From assembly GCA_945910005.1 (NCBI GenBank), contig OX246738.1, positions 20,541,686-20,605,685 of the forward strand: 64,000 nucleotides of DNA, read 5' to 3'. This document shows, piece after piece, positions 1 to 10,789 of the stretch (position 1 is the first letter of the stretch; the number at the start of each line of letters is the position of its first letter). The notes below the pieces were generated by a model, which saw only the letters and a program-made list of their open reading frames with translations, did no database searches and was not told the DNA's origin. The position numbers were made by a program, and so were the translations under genes. Source of the DNA: Isoperla grammatica (taxonomy: Eukaryota; Arthropoda; Insecta; Plecoptera; Perlodidae).

Positions 1-1337
1 TGCAATTGTAACTATTGTGAACAAACAAACAAACCAACAAACAAACCAACAAACAAACAAACAAACAAACAAACAAACAAACAAACAAACAAACAAACAA
101 GACACCAATGGGCAGTCCGATTCGCTTCGAACGAACCAGAAGTGTTTACATGAAGAGTGAACTGGGATTAGATCCAGAAGCCAACCTAACCCTTCATGTA
201 AACGGCGCTATTGTTTTACTGTTTACATACCAAAAAAAAAACCACCAGACAAAAAGACAAAAGATTCATGCTCGCTGGGCGTTCGTACTAAGCACCTGAG
301 ATAAGTTTGTTTAATCAAATGGAGAGGGAAGAAGGGGAATAAAAACAATCTGGTTTGATTAAACAAAAGCATTTATTTTATTTTACTACATCTTAATAAA
401 ACAGAAGAATATCATGTTGTAAAAAATAGTAATACAAAAATATAGAAATATTTTATGTTTATTGTAAGACTCGGTTAAAGATTTAAGTAAAAGTTTAGTT
501 ATGAAAGTTATAAATGTTAAGTCACTATAAATTAGATTGTGTTTTCTTAGAAATTATTGTTACTAGATAAAACTTTTCATTAAAAATCAAATGCTTGGGA
601 GAAAATACTCCTAGACCAACCAACACCAATGCAGATGAAATGTCGTACAGCATTTCTAGGAGGGTATTTCAATTACACTTTGAAATATATACACTTACTT
701 TATTAACACTGACTTCGTCTTATTTCAACAAGATAAGGATTGAAGACATAATTTAAATAACACCATAATTATATTTTAGAAGGTAGAGTGATTGATTTGA
801 CTTCCAATCTAAAAATAATTATTTGCAAAATATTGAAAAATGATATACCCTCCTGAAATATCCAATGTACTTTAACCAAGAAGTAAAAGTTATGGGAAAT
901 ATTGAAAAATTGCTCGTCGTAGAATATCATTAGAAAATTAAATGACAGCAAAATTATTTCGTCTTGTTCATAAATTAACCAACGCAACCCACTAGATTTT
1001 CCAGTTTCACTCTGTGACCCTCAAAATCACAACGTTAGTAAAGAAAAATAAACAGAGTAAATAATGAAAAACCAAGTGTTTAACCCCAAACGTCATAAAT
1101 CATTTTTCCACAACGTTTGGGAATTCGAGGAACACACTTTTAAAGTATATTCTCTTGCCATCATAACAAATTGCGCAATACATATATATACATAAAAATA
1201 TATATATAATATGGATCTAACATTCGAAACTTATATCTAGCTCAATTCTAGCCACCTCTGAAACGCGTTAGGATTTCTTTACCAATTCTTGATGTTTTAT
1301 TTTAAAATTAAAACATTTAAAAAATATATATATTATA

Positions 1338-1431
<94 letters not shown>

Positions 1432-2704
1432 ATATATTATTTTTTCTTGTTATCACAGCATTTAGTTACTTTTAAACAAATTGATGGATGCAGCAGCGTA
1501 AAATTATTAATTATGCTACGCTACGTAACCATAGCAACTCGTTTGTGAGTAGTATTACGAGCAGGGGGGGTGGGGGGGGGGCGGGTGTGTATAATATTCT
1601 TGGGGTGGTCGTACGTGAATCCATACTTTGTTAAGTGTTGTGTTTACCTAATCTCAAATAAATGATGATTCAATAACCTTATTGTGCAAATTGCATAAAA
1701 CTATGTAGGCCAATCCAGTAGACATAAGCCTATAATGCATTAACTTAAACACCGATTTTATTTTTACACAATGTGGTACAAATTAAATGTATGCTGTCTA
1801 TTTATTAGTGTAGAAGTTGACTGAATTGCTTTCACATTGGCATTTATCCATTTAGAGCTTCTGTTAGTAAACCTCCTTTATAGGTATGTATATAAATCAT
1901 TATTGCACCTTTAAAACTATGCATGGTGTTTGTAACCATTGTTTGAACAATACCCAAAATCATCAGAACATTAATTTTTAAATTTCTCGTAGCTTCTAGA
2001 CGCTATTTATTTATATAACATCAGCAACATTCCATCGCTTATAAAACACAGTATGAAATTAATGATCAAATCAGTATTTTCCCTTTCCAAACTTCAAGAG
2101 AGACAATGAAATTTCTCTCTGCTAACAATACATAAACATTTTCTGTTTGGCACATTAATTAGTAATTGTAGCGATATTGCGTTAGCCTCAGGGTTAGTTG
2201 TGGCGCAAGTGTACATCGAGCAATGAGCAGGGGCGCAGCGCGGGTACGTTGACAGCACAATAATGTCGTAGCTTGACACACAAGGGTGGATGCTAAATGT
2301 GATTGATACGGGTGACCAATCAATATAGATGTACAATTAACTGTATCACTCTCAATCCAAATCACAACTTTAAATGTTATACATTCTGTTTACATTCTGA
2401 CCTGATACGTATTAATAGTAAATACATATATCATATTTTTGTAAACAGGCTTATCGTAGCTAATAGCTAAAATTACGTTTGTAAAATGTCTACCGTGAAT
2501 TAGACCAATATCATTAGTATTTTGGATACTAAAACGAAAATGGGTTCATGGAAAAATATGAATGATATAAAGAAATATTTAAATCAGTAAATTAAGTAAA
2601 TTAAGTAAGTAAGTTAATATGTAATTGACAGAATGTAGCGTAGGAATGCAAAGAATGTTGTGTAAAGTTTCCACGCGCTGTGCCCTGCGTCATGTTCGAC
2701 GAGT
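1..2704. other. 3' flanking / intergenic DNA with simple repeats
   Basis: No gene is supported here. The stretch lies downstream of the minus-strand exon that stops at 2705, so part of it should be that gene's 3' UTR. Minus-strand AATAAA-like words occur (for example near 2004), but I cannot choose a poly(A) site. It holds (CAAA)n at about 22-102, a long (TA)n tract at about 1328-1438 and a G-rich run at about 1563-1583. A 12-bp inverted pair (GTTTACATGAAG near 147 and its complement near 196) could be a small hairpin element. Confidence 0.6.
1328..1438. repeat. (TA)n microsatellite
   Basis: A nearly pure TA dinucleotide tract of about 110 bp with a few TTA interruptions, seen directly in the sequence. 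Confidence 0.95.
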
Positions 2705-5166
2705 CTACTTAAAGCTAGCCTCGCTATCCGCGTCGCCGTACCACCCCTGTTGCTGGTACGTCTCTCTAGTCTCGCGCATGACAGAGCTCTGGTACGTCAC
2801 CTCGCGCGCCCCTACCGGCAGCTGCGCGCGACGCTGACTCACGCTGCTCATGGCCGAAGTGCGACTGCGCGCAGACCTCGGCGAGTGTTCGGGCGAGCTG
2901 GTGTCCGCGTCCCAGCGTCGGCTCGGCGGAACCCACAGCTCGGTAAACTCCGACGCGGACCGAGCGAGTGACGGTTGACTCAGCGACCGTATCAGACTCC
3001 CCGCGTCCACACCTCGGTAGTCTTCGTGCTCGTACGCCGCTTGGCCGCCGCCCCCGATGTGCATCAGGCCGTCGTCGTCGTAGGAGCGTCGCGAGCCGGG
3101 CCGGTAGTACGAGCTGGGCCCGCTAGCGTCGCTCATGGTGTCGCCGCCGTCGGGGCGCGCGAAGTCAACCGTCATCTCCGTCATGGACCGGACGTCCATG
3201 TCGGAACGCAGACTGGAGCGGGAGGTGCGACGGGACCGGATGGGTTCGCCGCCGTAGCCGATGCTGGGCGGGCCGACGATGTCCGCGACCAGGGTTCGAA
3301 CCGAGGAGCCGCCGTCGGAGTCGTATTCGTAGAGCGTCGGCAGAGAGCTTCGCCGGCTTCGCGTGTCCCAGTCCTGTTTGCGCTTGTATCGGGAGTTGGC
3401 CCCGGCTCCTTCTCGCTGGTCGTAGGACGGGCGGTCGGGCGGGGTGAGGATGCGGATGATCACGTCCCACTTGGGAGGCTCGAAGAGACGCTCGTAACGC
3501 TGGTCCGTGCGGATACGCTCATAATCCTCGCGGACCGAAGCCTCCGTGAGGAGAGTGCGGAGGGTCGACTCTGTCGTGATGATCTGACGCCACTTCTCGC
3601 GGTCCTCGATCGTGAGGAAAGCTTCCTCCTTGAAGTATTCGGACGTGTTGAGCGGTTGAGTCTCCTCGGGCAAGGGCGGGTTGACCACACGGATCTGTAC
3701 GTCCCAGTTGGGCACGGGAGGGTCCTGCGGGGGGATCTCAAGGGTGCTGAGGTAGGACCGCTCGATGTCGATGCGGGCCTGGTGACGCTCGGCGAGGGGG
3801 GTGGTCGGCGCGCCGGACATCGACGAGGACTCTGAGAAACTCTCCCAGTCGGGGCCGGGGTCGCCGCCCTGCAGGGTTTGCTGCGAGGGCGCGGGGTAGT
3901 TGCGGATCTGCACGTCCCACGTGGGGGGAGGCTGCGGGCGAGCGTGGTACTCCGTCACCTGACGTCGGTGACGCTCAATGTCCTCGATGGTGCGCTTCTC
4001 AGTGATGGTGCGGAGGAACACGTCGTCCACCACGTGGGAGGTGATCTCGGGACGTCTGGTGACGACGACGGGCTGCTCGAGGAGTTCTGTGGTGGCGGTG
4101 GTCACCTCCATCGCGCTGGTGTAGTGCCTGTTGGGTACAACAGGTGGCGGAGGGGGTGGGGGCGGGGCTATGACCGTAGCCGCGTATCTACTGTGCGAGT
4201 TATCGATCATCTCCGTCACGGACCGCGTATCCGTCATCTCCGTGTTGAGGCTGTTGAGAGAGCGACCTGATGTGATGGACATGCGACGTTGAGGGGCGTC
4301 GACAAAGTCCTCACCTTGGGACCAGTTGTCGTTGTCGGGGATGGACGCAACGTCCGCCTCGCGCGTTTGAATCTGTTCCTGTTGACGGCGGAGGATGCGA
4401 GAGTAGACGGGAGGGGTGGCCGCGTACTTGGCCGGGGGCGGCGGGGGGTGGAGCTCGGGAACGTAGCTGAAGGTGGTCGTCTGCGGGGGTGACTTGACGT
4501 CGACGACGCGTTCGAGGATCGTGCTCAGATTACGAGCCTGGATGCCCATCTGACTCTCCACGTCGGTGGAGGTGGAGCTGGGGGTGGGGGACGGGGGCGG
4601 CATGGGGGCGGCGCGCTTCACCCGCACGGACACGTCGAACTTGGGCTCTGGAGGCGGCGGAGCTATCATGGCGGCGGTGGTCAGCATCTGTTGTCCGTAC
4701 TCCGAGTAGAAGCTCTGTTCTTGATGCTGGAATGCCTTGTTCTCGAAGGATCCTCCGGAGCTGACGGTGCTCGGCCGTCTGTACGTCTCCACGTCCTCCA
4801 CCTCGGAGTGCGCAGAGCTGGGCGACTCGGACGGGTAATCACTAGGGAGGTTGTCGGAGTGTTCGCCACTGCTTCCGGCAATGATGAGGGCAGCCTCGGA
4901 GCCGGAGGAGCTTCCAGTGGCGGCGGCGTGGGCGCGCGGTATCTTGAGCCCCTCGAACATCGAGATGTTGCCGAGGCTCGAACCGGAGAGCTTCGTGATC
5001 TCCGAGCCGGTGCCTGACGACGCGAAGGGGTGACGACGGACGACGGTGATGTTGCGCTTCTTCAGACAGATGTAGGAACACCCGAGACCCAGGAGGAGGA
5101 GGGAGAGGAAGAGGATGGCGCAGATGATCAGCAGGATGTGGAATCCCTTCAGCGGCGGCTCCTGCA
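2705..5166 (-). CDS. Terminal exon: transmembrane segment and long Pro/Ser-rich cytoplasmic tail of a probable ZP-domain membrane protein
   Basis: A 2.46-kb open frame, far more GC-rich than its surroundings, ends in TAG at 2705-2707. It is open up to 5284, but AG acceptors at 5167-5168 and 5162-5163 suggest the exon starts near 5161-5166. The more distal 39 codons look intronic. The product begins EPPLKGFHILL, then has a hydrophobic helix of about 26 residues (ICAILFLSLLLLGLG core) and a basic stop-transfer (LKKRN, VVRRHP). The tail of about 790 residues has polyproline runs, Ser clusters and four spaced W/F-DV-x-[IV]-R motifs (KFDVSVR, WDVQIR twice, WDVIIR), each close to prolines. D-x-RS-x-TEM occurs twice. 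There is no signal peptide or ectodomain, so these lie in upstream exons. Insect ZP proteins have this single-pass plan, and the ZP exon at 20037-20176 on the same strand fits. Other single-pass epidermal proteins with long tails, such as shavenoid, are possible. No family is certain. Confidence 0.8.
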
Positions 5167-8100
5167 CTGCAATCATGTAACTTTGATCGCTAACGTTGAA
5201 ATCGTTATTGTGTAGCCAATGAGAATCGAGAATTCGAAGAAGTTCACAGGAACTAGTCAAAATCCAGCAAGCTGTGAGCAGCATTGGCAGTCTTTTGTTT
5301 TTATTGAAAGCCTGTCAAAATGTATCAAAATTTACACTTTACTGAGTAGATCCATAGAGTAACTACTCACAGCATGTATTTATTCTAATATTTCACTGTA
5401 TTCTAGAGGAAGGTCTAAACTCTAAAGGTATAGTCCGTCCTATTTTAGTTTTGTGAAATAAAGTCGTTTAAACACCGGCGCTTCCGCCATTTTTTGGTAT
5501 CGAAAGCTGTTAACAAATACCTTAGTAACCAGCTGCGCTAGAATACAGGACAATCGCGGTGTTTAGCATGTAAGAAGGCGGCGAACGGCGAAAGTAGCGC
5601 ATTCTGTCGGAGCGGTTCGATCGCTGCGCGGCAAATATGAATTTACTATGGCGCTTCCCATAAGAGTCAGCGAAGTAGCATATGGTTTGACCTTTGCGTC
5701 CGTAAGCTCGGCTTTTACGTTTTAATTTGGAACATTACAACAAACATTCTCATTTATCTACTTTTTAAGAAGACCGACATATACGTAGGATAACTAGAAA
5801 CCACAACAAACAAAGTGTATTGCATGAAAGCATAATTTATACGTTCTGCAGGCGGAATGATCATCGGCTCATTATTTATTGCTGGTATGTGGACAAGCCA
5901 TCGGTGAAAGGAGGCGAGGGGGGGGGAGGTTGTGATGATTTGTCAATACAGGCTTCAAAATGTATCTACTTGAATTAACCCATTATTTTGAAGGCCACAT
6001 GCCTCTCAATAGCATCAGCTTCACTCATAATTGCACCCCCGTCGTCGTGTTTTGAGCTTTTTCCATCAAGTAAGAACTAAACATATTTAATTAAGAATGA
6101 GGAAAACAAATGCCGTCGAAAAAGTTTGAAAAAGTCCATAATAAATTCGTACTTTGGGCGTTCAAAATCAACAAAGTTGAAATTCTCGCACGTTTCCGAA
6201 CGTTCAAAAGCTTACCGGTACGTCCCGGTAAGTGTGTTGTCAATAAAATGCACATGTTATGAAACGTATTGAACCGCTCTCTGAGATGATACCAAAATGG
6301 GTTGTCCTATTTCAAAACGGGATATTTGGGGGACGTTCTAAAATGAAAATACAAAATTAAAATTACAAAAATTACCATAGTCTCAAAAATAGCCAAAACG
6401 GTAAATGCCGTGTACGTCCGGGTACGTTTAATATGTCGGCAATAGATTCGGACACCAGAAAAATGAATACGAAAAATTACAAAAAATTCCAACATACTTT
6501 TTTAAGACATTGAAAAATTCCCATAGACAAATTCCGGCAAAAAACCGCTACGCACGAAATCCGATAAAGCACCATAACTAGAACACCCGTAAAGTCTTAT
6601 TTTTGAAAGTAACATTTGCCGATAGACAAATGTCTATTTATTAATACTAAACACAAATGTCTGTTAGATGGCATTTTAAACACACTTTTAATATACAAAA
6701 AGAAAACTTTTGTATGCGTGTTTTAATATCGCCGTGAAAAATGCGTTGCGCGAACGTCTGTCATTCAGTGTGGGGGTAAGTGTTCGAAATTGTTTTTTCA
6801 TGCGCCTGTACGGGCAAGTGTTCAATATCGGGATAAAGAAAAACAAACCATTTCGCAAGTACCAACTTGACGCAGAAAAATCAAAACTGAAACCGTGTAT
6901 AGAAAATGGAGAAGTGCTTATAACTAAGCATCCGGGACGAAATTCAAACATTTGGTCGGTAATAATCCAGATTAATGTACGTGCTTTACGATGAAAAAGT
7001 CGAGAAAGTTCGTAAACAAAAAATGTGGGAGAAAAGTGTCCCCGCTCCTTTTAAAAAACGCGCGTGACCAAATGTACACGATAAGTGTGACGAAACTTCC
7101 GGAACGAATCCAAAACATTTTCAATTCGTAGTAACCCATAGTAACCAACGGTAACGAAACAAAAACGAATGGTATATCTCGTTTGGTTCGACGGGCAGGG
7201 CCGTTTGAATGTGACGCGTTAAAAATTACCAAATCCGTCAAATCTCGTTTTCGAAACACTTTCGTATTTGGATGCCCGTAACTTTTAAACGGAACAATTA
7301 ACATTAATAAAATTCACACCAAAAGATGCACCATTCAATTGACGTTAGATCAAAAGCATCGAAAAAATTCTCAAAAAACATTTGAATTTTTTAATAATTT
7401 TTACCGTAAAACCGGAGCATCGAAATCGCACACTTTACGAGATAAAACACGTCGGGGGGTGGGAAGGGGTGGGGGTGGGGACTCGAAAAAAATACCCACG
7501 TGTAGTCAAAGGTCTAGCGCGAAATATTGTAGCGACAAAACGTGGAAAAAGTTGTTATGTGGGCCGGGATGGGTGCCGCCGTAACTCGAAAAGCGTCGCC
7601 TCTGGAGGGGCGCATTAATTTACTACTGCTTTGAACCTAAGCAATCAATTTCGGTCGAACCGCTCCGGTAGTGGCGCTAGTGTCCCATATTTTTGTAACT
7701 ATGGCTAGATGTCATCCCCGGAATGAGTGTTCAACGTTTAAAAGCGTTACCGAGCTGAAAATAATTGCATTTAAGAGCTACGATCGTTCAAACGTACAAT
7801 TTTCAACGATGTCGATCGTTATCTACCAAAGTTACATGATCGCAGTGACGGGAACCGGGACAGCTGTATCGATACTGAAACAAAACCACACTAGATTAAC
7901 AAATTGTTATTTTTAATGCTTGTCTTCAAAACATTTTAAGAAAATACCCGTGATTCTCAATTACTATTGGTGTGTCTGTGTTATTGTTTAAAGAAGTACT
8001 TAAGCGGGCCAGATGCACAGTCGAGTAAAATAAAATACTAGTTTGGTTGCTACAGAATTTGTTCATCTTATGGAAAATAGCATCGTAACATAATAAAACA

Positions 8101-8773
8101 ATTCCATACCAACAATCCTGTGCTTAACGTGACAGTAACTGTTTGTGCATATAGTCATGATCCCACGAATGCAAATCCTGTTATGCCCAATAGGAAACAT
8201 TTAAGATCCAAACTCCCTTCTCTAGAACTTCAGATACAGTGCTCGAAAACTAAAAACACAATTAAAATCTGAATAATTTCCACAACAAATAATGTAACAA
8301 GAAATGTTGTAAATTATTTTATTTGTGTGTGTGGTATGAATAGATTTTCTACACACAAAAGAAAGGTAATTGAAAATATAAACGTACTTAACTTGAATTA
8401 GCAAATGAGATATAAGTATGTTGTTTCTCTTTTACCTCCGGATCACATGAAAATCTCTAACTTATTAATTTACTTGGGAGAAAAGGTTCCATTAGTCCAG
8501 GAATAAAAACCATGGCCAGCAAAATATCTATAACTTCTGATGTATTTCCCTGCTATACTGAACATATTCATCTTCTCAAATGTGAACATACATAAAGCAT
8601 GGTCGATATTTGGCCAATGGATGGAGTGATATATTTGGTGAAATATAAACGTACGATTTTCATGCTACCATTGCCCACATGTCCCTCGAGGGGGGGGGGG
8701 GGGGGGGGGGGAATAGGGATCCTGGGGCGATAGAAACGGGGTTATGGTATTATGCAAGAGCGGATAAGATATG
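5167..8773. other. Intron-like AT-rich DNA; no exon recognised
   Basis: If the minus-strand ZP gene is one unit, this is the 3' part of the intron that holds the BEL element. I find no convincing exon here. Part of it (about 5460-5720 and 6180-7620) is richer in CpG and in words such as GTACGTCC and CGAACG than the flanks, which looks like old repeat sequence. A segment at 8012-8090 resembles 57030-57110. A run of 22 G occupies 8690-8711. Confidence 0.5.
8690..8711. repeat. poly(G) tract
   Basis: Twenty-two consecutive G residues just left of the BEL insertion. Such runs are prone to length error in sequencing. Confidence 0.9.
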
Positions 8774-10151
8774 TGTTGCAAGCGCGCCGTATATAGCACT
8801 TGCGGATTTATACTATATGAGAAGGGGGAGCTTTAACTTAAAACGGACTCTGTTAAGCAAAATAGAAGCCTGAACCAGGTAAGGATTCAAGGTACGGTAC
8901 TAGCTATTAGGGCAATTGGATAGGGTATTGAAGATCAACGGTTTCGGGCCGCTACGTAGGACTCGGAGGTCAAGAAGATCAACGGTTTCGGGCCGCTACG
9001 TAGCACTCGGAGGTCAAGAAGATCAACGGTTTCGGGCCGCTACGTAGCACTCGGAGGTCAAGAAGATCAACGGTTTCGGGCCGCTACGTAGCACTCGGAG
9101 GTCAAGAAGATCAACGGTTTCGGGCCGCTACGTAGCACTCGGAGGTCAAAAAGATCAACGGTTTCGGGCCGCTACGTAGCACTCGGAGGTCAAGAAGATC
9201 AACGGTTTCGGGCCGCTACGTAGCACTCGGAGGTCAAGAAGATCAACGGTTTCGGGCCGCTACGTAGCACTCGGAGGTCAAGAAGATCAACGGTTTCGGG
9301 CCGCTACGTAGCACTCGGAGGTCAAGAAGATCAACGGTTTCGGGCCGCTACGTAGCACTCGGAGGTCAAGAAGATCAACGGTTTCGGGCCGCTACGTAGC
9401 ACTCGGAGGTCAAGAAGATCAACGGTTTCGGGCCGCTACGTAGCACTCGGAGGTCAAGAAGATCAACGGTTTCGGGCCGCTACGTAGCACTCGGAGGTCA
9501 AGAAGATCAACGGTTTCGGGCCGCTACGAAGCACTCGGAGGTCAAGACGTTCGTGGGAGTGGTGTAGGGCATAGATAAGACAAGAGTGACTAGGTGGTAC
9601 AAGGATGGTGTATTTACAAGAATATATGGTACAGCGGAGAGACGTGGTGTGAGCAACAGACAAAATCTGAGACTAAAAATCGCCTTGCGATGTGGCTCTA
9701 TTTATACCCCAGGGCACCCCACCCACCCGCATGTTTGGAAGAAACAAGGGGCGGGGGAGTGACGTGGTACGGTAGCTTGACCGTATCCTTGGCTGTCTTG
9801 GCACAAGAGCATAGTAAGGTGTTCTGAACGCCTTGAAAACTATGTTGTCACAAGTATAAATGTCATATAAGAAAACCAAGGAATAAACATAAGAAAATAG
9901 CCATACAATATTGTACAATGAAAAAAAGTAGAAAACAACAGTAATGAAATAACCCAATATCTTATATGTAAACTTATTATAATAATATTGTCTTTGTAGA
10001 GCCGTGGTGCAGTAGGACACACGGGTCGCTACATACGTGCCGCGCACTTTACTATTTACAGATTACGCGCACTTATCGTTATGATAATTTTTGCCTTTTG
10101 GCCACACCCACACACTTCGCGATAATCGCCGCCGTCAGCGGGGCCGCAATA
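8774..10151 (-). repeat. 3' LTR of BEL/Pao element (14-unit VNTR)
   Basis: Length 1378 bp. On the plus strand it begins TGTTGCAAGC and ends GCCGCAATA, so the termini TGTTGC/GCAATA form an imperfect inverted repeat. It contains 14 tandem 44-bp units. Outside these units it is 762 bp, exactly as in the other LTR. Confidence 0.95.
8932..9547. repeat. 44-bp tandem repeat inside 3' LTR, 14 copies
   Basis: The unit begins AGATCAACGGTTTCGGGCCG and ends CTCGGAGGTCAAGA. Fourteen copies fill 616 bp almost without variation. The first unit carries GTAGGAC and the last GAAGCAC, and the same edge variants mark the array in the other LTR, which indicates copy change in the interior. Confidence 0.95.
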
Positions 10152-10558
10152 CACTCCCACCTCGGGAATGAGCCGTGCTCATCCCCGACTTCACCTTCGG
10201 ACCCGCTGACCTCACACGCATCTTCTCGTTCTTCCCAATTGGATACGGCCGGGGGACGAATATCCACGATCGGGAGATCATGGCTCGAGAAGAACTCCGT
10301 CGCGGCGGGTGGTGGATCGTTGTCGATTGCGGCCTGTATAGATGGGCGTCTGGCAGGTTGGCGTCTCGGGTCCCCGTCAGGGACCGGGTGTTGAGAAGTA
10401 CGGCTGGACGTCCACTCAGATGCCCATACTTTGACATCCCACGGGAGATAGGCCTCTGGTAAGAGCGAGAGTAGCTCAGGGACGGCCAAGTCCTCACGAA
10501 CGCTTTGCAAGAAGTTCTCGAAGCTGGTGGACATCTTTACTCCTTGAAATCTCGTCAC
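10079..10558 (-). CDS. Short second open frame of the BEL element, function unknown
   Basis: A 159-codon frame downstream of the pol stop; its last 73 nt run into the 3' LTR. The product is acidic and proline-rich in the middle, with no membrane segment, so it is not an envelope protein. The segment is GC-rich compared with pol, and overlapping frames on both strands are open, so openness alone proves little. The polypurine tract (near 10152-10163) lies inside it. It could be an accessory ORF, captured sequence or chance. I do not recognise any domain. Confidence 0.35.
   Translation of the reverse strand: MTRFQGVKMSTSFENFLQSVREDLAVPELLSLLPEAYLPWDVKVWASEWTSSRTSQHPVPDGDPRRQPARRPSIQAAIDNDPPPAATEFFSSHDLPIVDIRPPAVSNWEEREDACEVSGSEGEVGDEHGSFPRWECIAAPLTAAIIAKCVGVAKRQKLS
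10152..10163 (-). promoter_or_regulatory. Polypurine tract of BEL element
   Basis: On the minus strand the sequence directly upstream of the 3' LTR reads GAGGTGGGAGTG. Its purine content and exact abutment on the LTR fit the plus-strand DNA primer site. Confidence 0.7.
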
Positions 10559-10611
10559 GTTCTGTGGGGACGTTTGGTCCAGGACAAGGACTTGTATGAG
10601 GGGATGCTCTC

Positions 10612-10782
10612 GTTAGGAAATTTAGAGCAAACATATGTGTTGGGTTTTGTCATAGTGACAATAAGATAGAATCTTACAGTGGAATGGGGGTGTGTCCAGT
10701 TAGGAAATTTAGAGCAAACATATGTAGTGTTTGCATTGTGAAAATAAGATAGGATCTCACAGTGGAGTGGGAGGGTGTCCAG
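10612..10782 (-). repeat. Two tandem copies of a ~85-bp segment between pol and 3' LTR
   Basis: GTTAGGAAATTTAGAGCAAA begins both copies (about 10612 and 10699). Each ends in a G-rich stretch, GGGTGTGTCCA or GAGGGTGTCCA. The copies are diverged by several substitutions. They are noncoding. Confidence 0.85.
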
Positions 10783-10789
10783 TTGGCGC

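Noticed and set aside
1..102. (CAAA)n at the window edge as a telomeric repeat
   Set aside because: Insect telomeres are usually TTAGG; this is an ordinary microsatellite.
2975..3835. 286-codon plus-strand open frame and several others opposite the tail exon
   Set aside because: Shadow frames of a GC-rich coding exon on the minus strand; no motifs.
5167..5284. N-terminal extension of the tail exon beginning MLLTACWILT
   Set aside because: Lies upstream of plausible AG acceptors, has intron-like composition, and the ectodomain must come from other exons. It is not a convincing signal peptide.
9463..10047. Short frames repeated in both BEL LTRs
   Set aside because: They occur because the LTRs are copies; no start context or domain.
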